Positions 15,232 through 28,300 of a DNA stretch of 64,000 bases are shown one piece after another; position 1 is the stretch's first letter; the number at the start of each line of letters is the position of its first letter. Position numbers and translations under genes: made by a program. Origin of the DNA: Odontesthes bonariensis (lineage: Eukaryota; Chordata; Actinopteri; Atheriniformes; Atherinopsidae); the NCBI RefSeq assembly GCF_027942865.1, contig NC_134517.1:15839775-15903774 (forward strand). Reading direction: 5' to 3'. The notes under the pieces were generated by a model. The model saw nothing but the letters and a program-made list of their open reading frames with translations, did not search any database and was not told the origin of the DNA.

Positions 15232-15494
15232 AACTGTAGCTCAGGAGGAAGAGAGGTCTACCAGTCGGAAGGTCGGTGGTTCGACTCCCATTTTCTCAGG
15301 GCTACATGTTAAAGTGTCAAAGCGTCCATCGGTTATGAATGTGCGGGAATTCTTAGAAGAAAGTACTGTGTAGTCTATATGGACTAAGACGTGCTGTATG
15401 AGTGTGTGAATGTGGCATGCAGTGTTAGAAGCGCTTTGAGTGGTCAGCTAGACTAAAAAAAAGCACTTTACAAGTACAGCCCGTTTACTTTACT
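15232..15494 (+). mobile_element. tRNA-derived SINE
   Basis: The head has pol III promoter boxes: A box TAGCTCAGGAGG at 15237-15248 and B box GGTTCGACTCC at 15278-15288, spaced as in a tRNA. It is followed by an unrelated body and a tail (agcgctttgagtgg, then gcactttacaagtac) of the LINE-2-like type shared by fish SINEs such as the AFC family of percomorphs. It cannot fold as a complete tRNA, so it is a retroposon and not a tRNA gene. The exact family is not assigned. Confidence 0.7.
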
Positions 15495-17148
15495 TTGTCA
15501 ACTTCTGGTTTTTCGTACTTGGTTTGAGTTAGAAATCCAAATGACTTAGTTAGGGCTAAAATATGTTCGTTTTACAATGCAACCCTCACCCTCAAAGATG
15601 CCATTTTACTAATTTCCCTTTATTACATGTAAACGCAACATGTTACACTGAAACACTTTGTGGTTGGATTTAAGCAATAGCATCACCTACTTAGTGATAC
15701 AAGTCAATAGTAGTTTATAGTTAGGGATAAAATACACCCTTTTTACAACTGGGCCGTTAACTTTATGGAAGCAATTTCACACTTCACTAGACCACTAGAG
15801 TTCAAGTATTGCTTGAATGCATTCACAGTTTGGGTTTTTTTGGCGCGCATGAGGAAACGACCCATGGGGCTCATATGGGAGGAGGAAGTCTCAAAGTTGT
15901 TTTACTTTTTTGCTTCACTGTCACTCGTGGTTAAGTTTATATATGAAAACAGATGGTTAGGTTTGGGAATTAAAAAATACAGTTAGGTTTTGCAATCAGG
16001 CCACGTGACCGCTGCCCTGTGTAAAACAACGGTTGATTCAAAACATTGCCATCCTACAATTTTAGAGCTTTCATTGTGACGCAACTGCCCTTTGGTGCTG
16101 TGGACAAATGTATCTATCGAGAGCTGAGACCTGCTTTATGAACGCCTCTTCCAGAGGAACACGACACTGTAACAAGATGCTTAAAGTTATTCAGTTTGAA
16201 GCTAATTGGTGTACTTTTTATTGTTGGATATGATTTTGATGAGTTTAGTGAGCAGTCTAAAGGTTAATCTACTTGGCGGATAAACCCAACCACATGAAAT
16301 AATTGTAGTCCTCATGGCCTCCTTATCGTGGCCATGGTTACCACAGATGCAACATTTCTTTCTTGTGAAATTCTCCCAAAAAAGGGAGTTAGTAAAAACT
16401 TGTAAATAACCTCCTTCTTTTTAGGACGTTATCAACACTTTTTTTTCTGCCAGATTGTTCTACGCTTTCTACAGCTTTCACAGCCTCAGCTGTCTGACAA
16501 GCTGCAGGCATCAACAAAATGTCCTCCAATGACAAAAGCATTCTCTTCCTGCAATATTAGTTTTTGTAGTGAGACATTCCCAAGACTCTTTTCAAATTAT
16601 TTTGGAGAAAAATCCTTTTGTTAATTAACAACACCACTAAGCCTGGCAGTTTTGGATAAACACCCAGCTCTCATTGTACGGCAAGCCACTTGAGAGTGTC
16701 AGACTGAGCTTGTTTCTCTAAACCACTGATTGATTTCCAAGGGCTTTGGCTGTTTATGGTTATGGCTTCACATGAATCATACAGGCTCTTTGAAGTTCTC
16801 AGATATCACTTACTGTGGACATAATTGAACTTTTATTTCCACCAAAATTGTTCTCTGGTATTTAGAAATTCTATAAGCTTAAAAGATTAAATGTTAAAGC
16901 CCTCATTATGAGAGTTTGATTTAAATGAAACCCCAATCATCTCAATCTAATAGAATTAAACAATGTAATAAGACAAAATAATGTGTCTGATTATGAAATA
17001 TGTGGTCCCAATCTGTTTTCTTTTTTTTGTGGTACTTTCCTGAAGTACAGATAGTGTCCCTTGTCATGATGATAAGACCAAGCATCGAAATAGTTAAATT
17101 AATTATGAGCCTCTGATTGTATTAATAATTGGCAATAAACATATACAT
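15495..17148. other. intergenic, no gene recognised
   Basis: No coding signal. Around 15530-16020 the text has the low-complexity style of an old dispersed repeat (recurring gttagg/ggttaggt words), but no ends could be placed. Confidence 0.4.
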
Positions 17149-17809
17149 TTAAAGGATAAGACCGGTTTTTTGACATTGGGCCCTTGATTTCACATTATAA
17201 CATGATGTTCTACTCACCCCTGCTTGTTGGTGAACATTTGGAGCTGTTCCGAAGATATTCGAGAGGCGTCTGGCTGCTCTCTTGAGATATTCGGCCATGA
17301 AACGGTTTCCTATGGGCAAGCTTATACAGGCACAAACTATGCTGTTTATAATTTATTAATTACTGTACACTAGTACTGATAACGTGGAGGTGCGTCGCTT
17401 ACTTAAAAAAATCCGGGTTACTGTAATTTTGATTTTTTTGTCGGAAAGTGGGTGTTACTGACGTCCTCGTCCTACTGCCACAGACAGCCCACAGACCTGC
17501 TGCCTATTTATTCATTCGGCTAAAATTCAAAATTAGTAACCCGGATTTTTTTTAAGTAAGCGACGCACCTCCACGTTATCAGAGCTAGTGTACAGTAATT
17601 AATAAATTATAAACAGCATAGTTTGTGCCTGTATAAGCATGCCCATAGGAAACCGTTTCATGGCCGAATATCTCAAGAGAGCAGCCAGACGCCTCGCGAA
17701 TATCTTCGGAACAGCTCCAAATGACCAACAACAAGCAGGGGTGAGTAGAACATCATGTTATAATGTGAAATCAAGGGCCCAATGTCAAAAAACCGGTCTT
17801 ATCCTTTAA
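17149..17809. mobile_element. long-inverted-repeat MITE bounded by TTAA
   Basis: The left arm from 17149 and the right arm ending at 17809 are reverse complements for about 270 bases with few mismatches, around a spacer of about 80-110 bases near 17437-17520. The tips are TTAAAGGATAAG and its complement, so TTAA is at both borders, as expected for piggyBac- or Kolobok-type insertion. There is no coding capacity. The arms keep high identity, which suggests a fairly young copy. Confidence 0.85.
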
Positions 17810-18234
17810 CTGTTTACTGGTGAGTGTTAGTTGTGTTTTGTCACCACTGGAGTTTAACAGGCTCTAAGACTCCACTGAAGAAGTCAAAACACATTCTCAG
17901 TCAAATGCTGCAGTAATGTCAAAGCAGACTAGCATATCTGAAAGATGCCTAAGGTGTCCTTTGTCTTATTGAAGAGTTGCGGTGGAACTGGAACTGTGAG
18001 CCTTTTCATTTCAGACTTATTACCTTGGACACTGCACCACATGTCTGTTGTGATTCTTCTCTTACAGTATTTTTTTCTTGTAAGCTCACCTTTACTTTTT
18101 TGTTAGATTAAGGCACAAAAACTTTTCAATTGGCTTTGGGCACAAATTTAGGCTTTCAACCACGGAATTGGTATTAGTTTTGGTCCATAGACAAATTCTT
18201 TTTACCTAGTTTTCAGTCATAGTTTTAATTTTCT

Positions 18235-18806
18235 TTAAAGGGACACTGTGTAATTTCTTCCCCCATCTAGTGGTGCAATTTTATTTTGCAAAGTCAAATT
18301 AATTTGCGCCTCGCGTTTTCAAATGTGCGTTGCAACTAGTTGAACTACGGCAGGCAGTATGTGTCAAGATTCTCTTTTTTGCTTTTTTGGCGATGAGGAT
18401 CCCTTCTCCTGTGGCGTGGCTTAACTATGGTCTTCCATTGCGAACAAAAGTGCAGGCCGTTCAGGCTGGTTTATACCAGAGAATGTCTAATGGCGTAGAC
18501 TGGCTCTGTTAATACCTGCGTGCAAACGTGACGTCAAAATTACGTCATTTCCGCTTGCAGGCCTGGCGTTGGGGAAAACGCGATACAAAGTGTTTTTTGT
18601 CCCTCTCGGCACTTCGTCGTTTTTCATAGACAGGAAGGACATGGCAGCCTCCATAGAGCTTGCCCGCTCTATGTAGATACAGACCAGTGATTCTTCGCTC
18701 AGGAGGATAAGTGAGATTGTTGACAGAGATAATTTTACACCAATGAGGACTAATTTATGAATGAATATGTTGATTTGACTTAATATATTACACAGTGTCC
18801 CTTTAA
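18235..18806. mobile_element. TTAA-bounded MITE with short terminal inverted repeats
   Basis: The left tip TTAAAGGGACACTGTGTAA and the right tip, its reverse complement ending CAGTGTCCCTTTAA, define a 572-bp element. The interior is not palindromic and carries no transposase. TTAA at both ends suggests the same integration chemistry as the elements on either side of it. Confidence 0.75.
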
Positions 18807-18834
18807 AGACTTTTGGTTTTTAGTCCTTTTTTGG

Positions 18835-19496
18835 TTAAAGGGGAACTGCGGTATTTTCAACATTAAGCCTCTTTTCTGAGTCGTCTGTAATGTTTTAGAA
18901 CCCCCCTCACCGGTTTTTTATGTTTACTGCTGTCTCCGGTATTTGCCTAATTTTGATTCTTCTCAACCTGCTTCAGAACGGCAAGTCATATACATGTCTT
19001 GAAAGGTCCGTAAAAGCACAATAAATGTCCGTTTTCAAAATAATCAACTCACCAGAGTGGTTACTGGTGTGCACTGGTAATCCATATCAAATTTCGTTGC
19101 GAAAAGTTGCTTCTGTCGTGTTTTATTTGACATTTTGTACTGGATGTTCGTTGATATTACTCCGCCACCGCTAAGAAAATAGTGCGAGCATGAACGAGCT
19201 GCCAAATAAAATACGACAGAAGCAACTTTTCGCAATGAAATTTGATACGGATTACCAGTGCACACCAGTAACCACTCCGGTGAGTTGATTATTTTGAAAA
19301 CGGACGTTTATGGTGCTTTTACGGACCTTTCTAGACATGCGCATGACTTGCTGTTCTGAAGCAGGTTGAGAAGAATCAAAATTAGGCAAATATCGGAGAC
19401 AGCAGTAGCATCAAAAAAGCGGTGAGGAGGTTCTAAAACATTGCAGACGACTCAGAAAAGAGGCTTAATGTTGAAAATACCGTAGTTCCCCTTTAA
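18835..19496. mobile_element. second long-inverted-repeat MITE bounded by TTAA
   Basis: Arms of about 295 bases (18835 to about 19130 and about 19203 to 19496) are reverse complements with scattered mismatches, around a short spacer. The tip TTAAAGGGGAACTGCGGTA is mirrored at the right end. Size and design match the palindrome at 17149, but arm sequences differ, so it is a different family. The 73-codon open frame inside it at 19044-19265 (minus) lies across one arm and is not a gene. Confidence 0.85.
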
Positions 19497-22400
19497 CTTT
19501 AGGAGTGTTTGGAGCTTGGAAAAAACTAGGAATGGATGCACTTATTCACTGATTTTATCACTGATCAGAATTGATTCTAAATTTATTGGTTCAAAATGCA
19601 ACCCATTCCTTTGTGCATTTGGACATGATCATCTCCTATTTTAATGGGTACATGGGCACAAACATGATTACATACAGTTATGTACAGGCAGACAGTGTTC
19701 AAACAGTGTTTTTCAGTTCAACAGGGAAAAAAAATATATTTGCAGGCTGGGGGGGATGTGGAGGTGATGTTATACACAGTTAGCCAATAGACCTAGGTTT
19801 GTATCCCATCCAGCCTGTTGCTTTTTACACTTTATATTAATTTACACTTAACTTTATTTCATTTATTGTTCGCTTTGGCTTTTACTCGTTTGGTCAGGTT
19901 TATATATATAAAAATCTAAAAACTGAAATGCAGCACTGAGAAAGTTTGCTTGGTGTCCCAAAACATCCACAATGCAAATACATCTGTAAAAAATGTAATG
20001 ATTTTGACTTCATGCCAGTTTCTCCATTTAGCATCACGACAGACTGGGTTTCACGTTTTCTTGTCCGTTACAGCAGATATGTGTTACTTTGTAAGCCAGT
20101 AACAGAATATTTTCAGAGTTAAAAAAATGTGAATATTTTGAAGCAGAGAAGTTAAAATGTTGTTGTTGAGTTTCCATTTTCTATCTTTCTTCTCTCTTTT
20201 TTTGTGCTCATTAATCCTCTTGTGCCTTTTAGTAATCTCCCCCAGCTGGCCTGATTGAAGAGGCAGCTGTTGACCTCTACTTCAGAGACAGATATAACTG
20301 TAACACATTTTAGAGGGTTGATTGTATTTTTTCCAACTGTTGAACTTACCAAAGCAGCTTTCTGCTGATTCACCAGCTGGATCACAGCTGCTGTAGGCAG
20401 CATTTCCTACAAAATGCCACCCTCTTGTCTTCCTGACAAACCCTGTCTAATCTAATAAGTAATCAATAACACTAATATGCAACGCTGTCAGGCATCTGCT
20501 TGCCTACAGAATGCCACCCATTGGGTCAATGAGTGAGGTTAGTTGGCTGTAAGTGTACAGGAACAAATAAGAGAGTTGTCCTTACTGAAGTTAGTTGAAC
20601 ACAGTTCTGTTTTGGGCTGGTGGGAGGCTGATAGGAAAACCTGCTACCCTTGGATAGAGCACAGCTGGAGGGCAATCGTGAGGGCACAGACACATCTGCT
20701 CTCTGATACAAATGAAAAAGATGGGAAAAAAATACAGGATAGACTAGATCCTTTTTTACCCAAGTGGTATTTTTTTTTCTTCACTTGGCTGCATCTGAGC
20801 CTGGCATATTTTTTGAGCCAGAAAAAAAGGTGAAAAAAAATCGCATCAATATCGATCCTGAATCCTGTTAAATCATGTACAAAGCAGGGGGTGCTGATCA
20901 ATATACAATGTACCAAACTGCACTGTGACTGCTCTTAGGTGTTAATTAGAGTGTCAATCACTTTCTTCATTGGCTGGGACTATTCTTTGGCCATTATGTA
21001 ATTTATTTTTTATAGAATTGTTCTTGTTTCCTAATGGAGAAGAGCCATGTACCAATTAGCTCTGGTTATACTTGTTATTTAAATCAGCATACATATGATT
21101 CCATGAAAAGACTGACTCCAGAAGATAGGATATCATTGCACACTGCCGATAATCATGTCTCTGCAGCAGCATTTTATCCTCGATGACTCACTGAATCTTA
21201 ACCCACCTCTGCATTTCACCGTCAAATCTTGGACTTATCATTGCACCACTCTAAATGTATATTTCATGCGTGAATGTATGATGGATCACCGACTGAAATT
21301 TTTCCTGGTAGCTACCAAAGGATCAGCTGGGAGATGTGTTCAAATGGAAGAAAAGAGACTTTTCCCTTTCATCATAAAAGGAGTCATGCATTAGAAATGA
21401 CCTTAGTTTCATACGATGACTTTGAAATTTCCTTACCACTTTATGAAGACAAAAAAGGCTTCTCTGATTGTGAATTGCAGCAGCTTTGCTTCGAAGATTC
21501 AAAAGTGAAACAGTTTAAGGCTGGAATCTGAGCTGAATGCGGTCATTAAGAAAAATTATCAACAAAAAAAAAAGAGGGGAAATAACACAACGAGATTATC
21601 TACAACACTCTCGGAAAATTGTACTCGGAAACAGAGGCCGGTAATTGGGTCTCAGCAAATTCAATTGACTTCCTCACTAGTTCAAGCAAGCATTAATTGT
21701 AAGGGTTGAACGGCACATACATCGGTCAGTGTGTTTGAAGTGGATATTAATTGAGCTCGAATCACCAACTGTCTCCCTTAGGTGAACTGTTGTCAGCATT
21801 TAAGAGATCCAGAGGACTGTTATTTCTCCAGGAGCTTTAAAGCCAACACATTCCACCGCCTAACAACAGCGTGGATACACATAGTCACAAAAATGCTACA
21901 GCATGAGTATATTGTCAAATGTATGTAGTCAAAGATAATAGCTTATCTCAAGAGAATGGAAAATAAAAAAAGATTTAGTCAGGTAACTGCTGTGTGATTA
22001 AGTTTCCCTCTGAAATTTTACAGTAATTTTACAGTAAAAGTGAATAAGAAAACATGTCAAGTAAAGCATTTCACATTTGTATTTATGCCCACTAATAGCG
22101 ATAATTGTGTTTGTCAATTAACCAAATACAACTGCCCTTTTCCCACCTTTAAGGGACGGTTTTAAACTCTATGCTGGAAAAAAAAATTTATTGACCATTT
22201 TCTACGTGAAACATTCTAAAGACATGGTCAAAACAAATCTGCAACCCACTTTCACTCTTAAGAAGAAATGCGCAGTACGTACATCAATATTTCTTCTACT
22301 TTCATGCATGCTGATGATGCAAATTGTCTGCATCTCTTCAACAGGGCCTATTGTGTATTTTCTAACAGTGAGCTGTCCAAGGAGGCAGTGGACATTTGTG

Positions 22401-23829
22401 TCTATGTGTTTGACTGGTGCTTTTGATCAAAGAGTGAAATCAGACCCCCCCCCCCAAAAAAAAAAGCCCAGCTCAGTGAATATAGAACAACAAAGGCAAG
22501 AAGAGTGGCCAGATGTAATCCACGAGGAGGAGAATGTGATGGTGGCTCTGAGATAATTGATTGTCTGGTGTTGAATATAAAAACCTGGTCCATTAGGGTT
22601 GTTTTATTGATCTAATGGACTTGTAAGCAGTGGCAGCAGATAGACACATTTTATTCCCAATAGGGGCTAAAGGAGAAGCACAGTGGTTTGTGGCTGCTCA
22701 AAATGAAGCTGTTTGTCTATTTATGGTTCAGAGACTTTCAAAAGCAGATTACATAATATCAAAAATGCAAACGATATACATTGGTGAATAAGCAAAAGGG
22801 ATTATGAAGGGAAATCTAGTGTACAATTAGTTGACCTTTAAACTGGGTATTTGCAAAACATTTTATCATTCATTTTCTTACAATTTTCTACGAAGAAAAT
22901 CTAATTACAAAGAATAAAGAGCTTTGTTCGACTGTGCTATAAAGGGTAGCTTGAATCACTTTTTATTTTGAGCAAAGACTTTTTCAGTCTTCTTCTATTT
23001 GTATGCTTCTATCATTTTTCATTTGTTAATCTGTCTCTTCAACTCTTCTATTCTCACCTTAAAGCTAACGCCATGATGGCTAAAGCCAACTGTACATTTG
23101 CGTTAGATTTTATACTGTTACCTTTGTTTCTTTCTAAGTTGCATTGTCTCATTCTGGTGTCCAGTTCTGTCTCTTGTTGTTCTCTCAATTAGCAAGCATT
23201 ATGACAAGGTGATTTATCAAGTTTATATTACATCAAAGATTTTGGGCACCAGAATCTTGGCTTTCACTTTTGTCCCTCTCTAAAAGTTCACTTCTGACCA
23301 TGCTAGCTTTGTGTTGCAAGATCTACCATACCTAAGTAAAAGCCGAGACAATATGTACGCCCCCTCCTCCTGGTTGGGGTCAGCCATCGCTTTCTTTGTG
23401 GCTTCTGTGTCTGTTTGAGGTATGGTTTGCAGCAAATGGCCACCAGTATGGGCCTGTCACCCTACTAGTGATTTGATTTACTTGTTAGGGATTTGATGCA
23501 TCTTAATATCTTACATCCTCAAATTACGGTATACCTGCACTTATTCATTTATCAGCATAAACAATACATACCGCACTATAAACTCCTGTCACATTAGCTT
23601 TAGCATTTAAGTTTGCAGGCTAACAACGGCTTACTTTATGTGTGTAATAAACTCTAGATAATGAACACAAAGACGGGCTGAAGCCATTTAAATTAAATCT
23701 GCTGCTTAAAGGCATCAACCAGAAATCTTTTCCAGCATGTGGTTTTGGTCTCTTTGTTGTATCGCAATGCTTTTCTTGGCTCTGGGTGAGTTTGCGTGGA
23801 CATGTTCTTTGTGTATGACAGGCTTAAGG
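19497..23829. other. intergenic, no gene recognised; two stretches look like conserved non-coding candidates
   Basis: No coding exon was recognised. The stretches at about 21590-21850 and 22560-22770 are free of repeat signatures and contain TAATTG/ATTAAT-type homeodomain words. That is only a hint of enhancer function; no alignment could be run. A C9A10 run lies at about 22447-22465. Confidence 0.35.
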
Positions 23830-25378
23830 GAGAAATCTCCTCTGCCTTTGATACTGTCGATCACAGTATCACGATAAACAGGCTTCAAGGATTGTTTGGG
23901 ATTACTGGTGTTGTTTTAAAATGGTTCACATCCTACCTAATAGCCGCTTTCGGACTGTAGAAACCTTTGGCAGTTCTAATAACCTTTTAATCCGCGGGGC
24001 TGTTTTCTCCCGTGTTCGGACATACAGGAACTCGGGGCTATCTCCCTCAGTTCCTATAACTATTTAGCTCCTTCTCCGAGGTCGGGTCTTTTCATGGTTC
24101 TATAGGAACACATCTGACGGAGGTGTTTGGTGGTCGGTAGCTACGCCCCATGTCATGCTGTCACGGCTGAAATGTTTCCTCATAGGACAGGACACAACCT
24201 GCGGGTGTTTAATAAGTCCCTATCAGGTCCCAACTCATGTGCGAATGCAGACTAAAACAGAAGGACAGTTATCAGAACGAAATTCGAGTAGGACAGTTCT
24301 GATAACTACGTTCCTATAACTACTCTGTCCGAAAGCGGCTAATAATACCATAATGTCTGATTCAGCTGGCCTGCTCTGTGGGATACCTCAGGGATCTGTT
24401 CTTGGTCCAATTCTCTTTTTGTTGTACATGTTTCCTCTTGGCCAAGTTATTAGATATTACAATAATATTTCTTATCATCTCTATGCCGATGACATCCAGA
24501 TATATTTCTCTTTTAAAGCTTCTGAATTATAGATGTCAAGCAATGGTTAAACGACAACTGTCAGTTAAACAATGAGAAAACTGAAACTTTGATAATAGCT
24601 CCAGACAAGGTGATCCCAGACATCAGAAAACACAACAGCTATCTAGGCTCTTCTGATAAATCACATGCTAGAAATTTGGGTGTTCTATTTGATAGTTCGA
24701 TGTCGTTTGGGCATCACTCCAAACAATTAGGAACATTTCGAAACTCAGACTACTGGTGTCAAAAGCTGAACTTGACATGATTATCCACGCTTTTATCGCT
24801 TCTCGTTTAGATTACTGTAACACTGTCTTTTAACCTGTTTAAATAAATCAGTGTTGGACCGTTTTCAGACCATGCAAAATGCTGCAACAAGACTTTTAAC
24901 TGGCACCAATAGAAGATCTCACATTACTCCAGTCTTGGTTTCTCTTCATTGGTTGCCAGTACATGTTAGAATTAATTTTAAGATTTTAGTCTTCACTTGT
25001 GGAGCCTTACATGGTCAAGCTCCACAATATATCGCTGAAACCCCATTCTTCTTATTGTGCTCAACAGATCAGATGTTGTTGGTTGCCCCATGTACTCAGT
25101 TCAAAACTCGTGGGGATCAGGCGTTTCAGGCAGTGACACCAAGACTGTGGAACTGTCTCCCGCTTTCCTTACGCTGTACTGACTCCACTGACTCTTAAAA
25201 AGCAGATGAAGACATTTTTTTATACAGGAAAGCTTTTAATTGATTAAATTGATGTTTCACAGTGTATTGTGTTTTATTTTATGTCATTCTTATTTCATTG
25301 TGTTTTATCTGTGAAGCACTTTATGATTTTTATCTGTGAAAAGTGCTATATAAATCAAATGTACTTACTTACTTAAAT
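23830..25378 (+). mobile_element. 5'-truncated L2-type LINE with reverse transcriptase fragments, split by a MITE
   Basis: The left part, 23830-23940, encodes AFDTVDH of the RT palm. After the nested element, 24342 onward encodes [16 protein letters not shown] and then YADDIQ, the RT catalytic motif. Further right come PQY and RLWNCLPLSLR of the ORF2 tail. The 3' end carries the L2-style signature AAAGTGCTATATAAAT followed by (ACTT)n at about 25335-25378. Stop codons and frame changes interrupt it, so it is dead. The 5' boundary is approximate. Confidence 0.85.
23941..24341. mobile_element. non-autonomous DNA transposon (MITE) nested inside the L2 LINE
   Basis: Terminal inverted repeats TAGCCGCTTTCGGAC and GTCCGAAAGCGGCTA bound a 401-bp segment that interrupts the LINE reading frame between its RT finger region and the GIPQGS motif. 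Flanking bases allow a TA or TAA target duplication, so Tc1/mariner-type or Harbinger-type insertion is possible. Subterminal copies of the word AGTTATAGGAAC occur near both ends. It has no coding capacity and inserted after the LINE. Confidence 0.8.
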
Positions 25379-28300
25379 CAAGATAACATTGCAGTTTTCT
25401 TTGATGGGACACTGACAATGAAATTCTGTATGTCCAAAAATAAAACTTCAAGTCAGCTCATCAGTTTGCTTACTTTCTGCCACCCAGGCATTGTTGGTAT
25501 TTTTAGCCAGCCTGGCATCGTGACCTTTACACTTCCAGAAACATCCTCCTGTTGTGTCGTTTAAAGGTCACCTGTCTCAGAGCGAAAAGGGAATGTACTC
25601 AGTGGAACTCTTCAGACCACCTGTCATGCTGTCGTCATCAGCAACAATCTAATGCATCACTGTACAACAATTATTTACAGCTTGGCAATGACTTCACTAG
25701 GCACCTAAAGCCCATGTTATTAAATCTGGGTTCTAGTACTAGAAAAAAAATGTGAATAACAAGAGGAAGTCTCAGTAAGCACTTTCATAAATAAAACAAT
25801 TTAGCATTGCTCTCAGCACAGCAATCCTCTGAATAAAGAGTAAAATTGCTTTCTCAGTGCTCCTAAATTTTTCATTTCCTATCCTCTCATCTAATCCACC
25901 ACTTGCCCACTTGATCCAGCTGAAATGATGGAGACACTGATATGTTGCACTCAGCCCTCTGAACTTACTGCCATTCTCAAAAGAGGTGCTTTTCTTTTCA
26001 ACAATCTCATAGAAGATTTTCCCCACCTGCTCACGTTAGAAAACCCTTAGCAAAGCTTAAAGTTGGCTGTCAGCAAAATCACGACAATTTAGATGATTGA
26101 TTAATGATTAACATTTAACAGCACTTTTCTGTTTCAAGCCAGACATACAGCCACCTGACAAGTTGCTTTTCTGATGCACTGTGAGATCAAATTGATGTAT
26201 TTGTATTCAGATGAAAATCCTGCTTAATTGTCAATACACATTGTATTTTTGACTGATGACTGCTGAGCTCTCTGTGTTAATGGCCAAGTTGGATATAGAC
26301 AAACGTTCCTCCGTTAGAGGTGGGTCAATACTGTGAGAGTAATGAGCATCTGGATGTTTGCTGGCTCACAAAGCTCTCTGAAATCTGACAGATAAATTGA
26401 CTTTTCAGTCTGATTACCTTTCATACGTCTTTATAATTTGTTCTACTTCAGAATAACTATAATCAGTGTCATTTTTCACATTCTTTTTTTCACATAAAAA
26501 TCTTGAAAGACTAAAACAACTAGGGTTTAGGGTCCTTGATTATGATTATTCAAAGGCATTTTATGCCCAGCAACAACATTTTCTTTCACAAGTTGGCAAA
26601 AAGGATTTTTGCATCCTGTGGTTTTTATCCCATAGTGGCACAATAAGCCATACCTTCAGCATGTCCCATAAAATGGCTTGTCACGCCATTCACAAACCTT
26701 TCTTTAATTTGAGATATTTGAATTCTGCAAGCTGAGAGTGCACATGAATGTTTTAAAATGATGAGAGAGCATACTGTATATGGCTGCCTGGAAGAAAGGC
26801 GCTGCACCCTGCTTCCTTTTTCAGAGCACCCTGCTGGTTTTGTGCAATCGTTCCAAGAGCTTCAAGTCAAGAGTTTCTCAACTTTTCACAAAGTTACTGG
26901 CAAAGTGCCGCACAGGTAATCAAGAGAAAGCAGGTCTGGTCACACCTATCCATCCTGAGTTGCTGTCATATGATACATCAAACAGGACACTGAAAGTTGT
27001 TGGGGAGCTCAGGCCACAGGAAACACTTTTTGAGAGTGCACCAAGAAGTTCCTCATCCCATTGACACTACACTTTGGAACTTTTCACAGGACAGATTTTT
27101 CTTGCTCTTTTACCACTCTAAAAAGGTACCTGCCATTGATGCCCTTCACTTGTTCATACTGACTAAAGAGAGGTAGATTTACATTGTATCATTGGTGCTT
27201 TGAAATAGCATGCTGACATTATGTACTTTGGTAATGGTTTTGTCTAGACTTTCTGACTTTTCAGTGTTGTTTGAGCTTTGAATATATAGGTGTTTAACTT
27301 CTTCTGGGCCCAACAGTGACACCATGGTCGGTGTAGACGGTGGTTTTGGCCTTTTTTCTTTTCTTAGTTGTAACCGCATGGTTAAGACTTTTGGAGTAAT
27401 TACGGCAGGCTATTGCAAAACTGGCGAGAGGAAAAATGAGCTGTTGTACCAGTTGAGTAGAGGATGAGAGGAGGTTTATTTAATCTTCTGAAATAGGCTC
27501 CCACTCACTATATTGGAAACAGAGCTGCTAAGGCCCACAGAACTGCTTGTAATCTTCACCTCGTACCCGCAGGTGACCATACAGTTTTCCCATGAGGAGA
27601 ACATTAATTTGGCCAAATCTAACTTGAATATTGTTCTTTAAGTTGGTACTGCTGGTAATAATGTCATGATAATATCATTACAGCAGCAACAAACCTGTTT
27701 TTTTTGTGTGTTTTTTTCATCCAGTCAAATAGCAACATGCTAGAATAACAACAACATGTACCTGGGTCAGACCGTCGTGTAGACTTTTAGGTGTGAAAAT
27801 GCTGTGATCGTCAGCCTTAGACATGCATGTCTATTCAGCTCTATGTCTGCTTTTGCCGCTGGTTCAGAGGTGCATCAGCTTTGACCCCCAGCTCTGTCAC
27901 GGTACCTTACACATCGAACAGCGACTTGAGAACAGCCAGTGTGACAAGGACATATCACTCTCACTCCCGTCTTCACTGTTGACATCCTGCAACCAATCAC
28001 CTCCCACTCGTTTTCACGCTTGTGCCTATCTGTAAAGGAATCCTATTTGTGTCCACTCCAAACATTTCTGTTCTAAGTAATTATTTTAAAAGACAGAAGC
28101 ACGGCAACTCGAACTTAAGTGTAAGAATATCAGAACTTTCATCTAACATGTCCAATTCTCTTTAAAAACAGGCTTTGGCTATATACGTCTCACAACATGT
28201 CACACGAGTTTGTCTGAAAGTGACTGAAAGATGCAAAAAATATTGCATTTATCAAGGACTGCGTCTTAAGTTACCACACAATTTTGGTGTACATGTATTT

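Noticed and set aside
15237..15288. Possible tRNA gene (A and B boxes)
   Set aside because: The acceptor stem cannot close and the head runs into a SINE body and LINE-type tail, so it is a tRNA-derived SINE.
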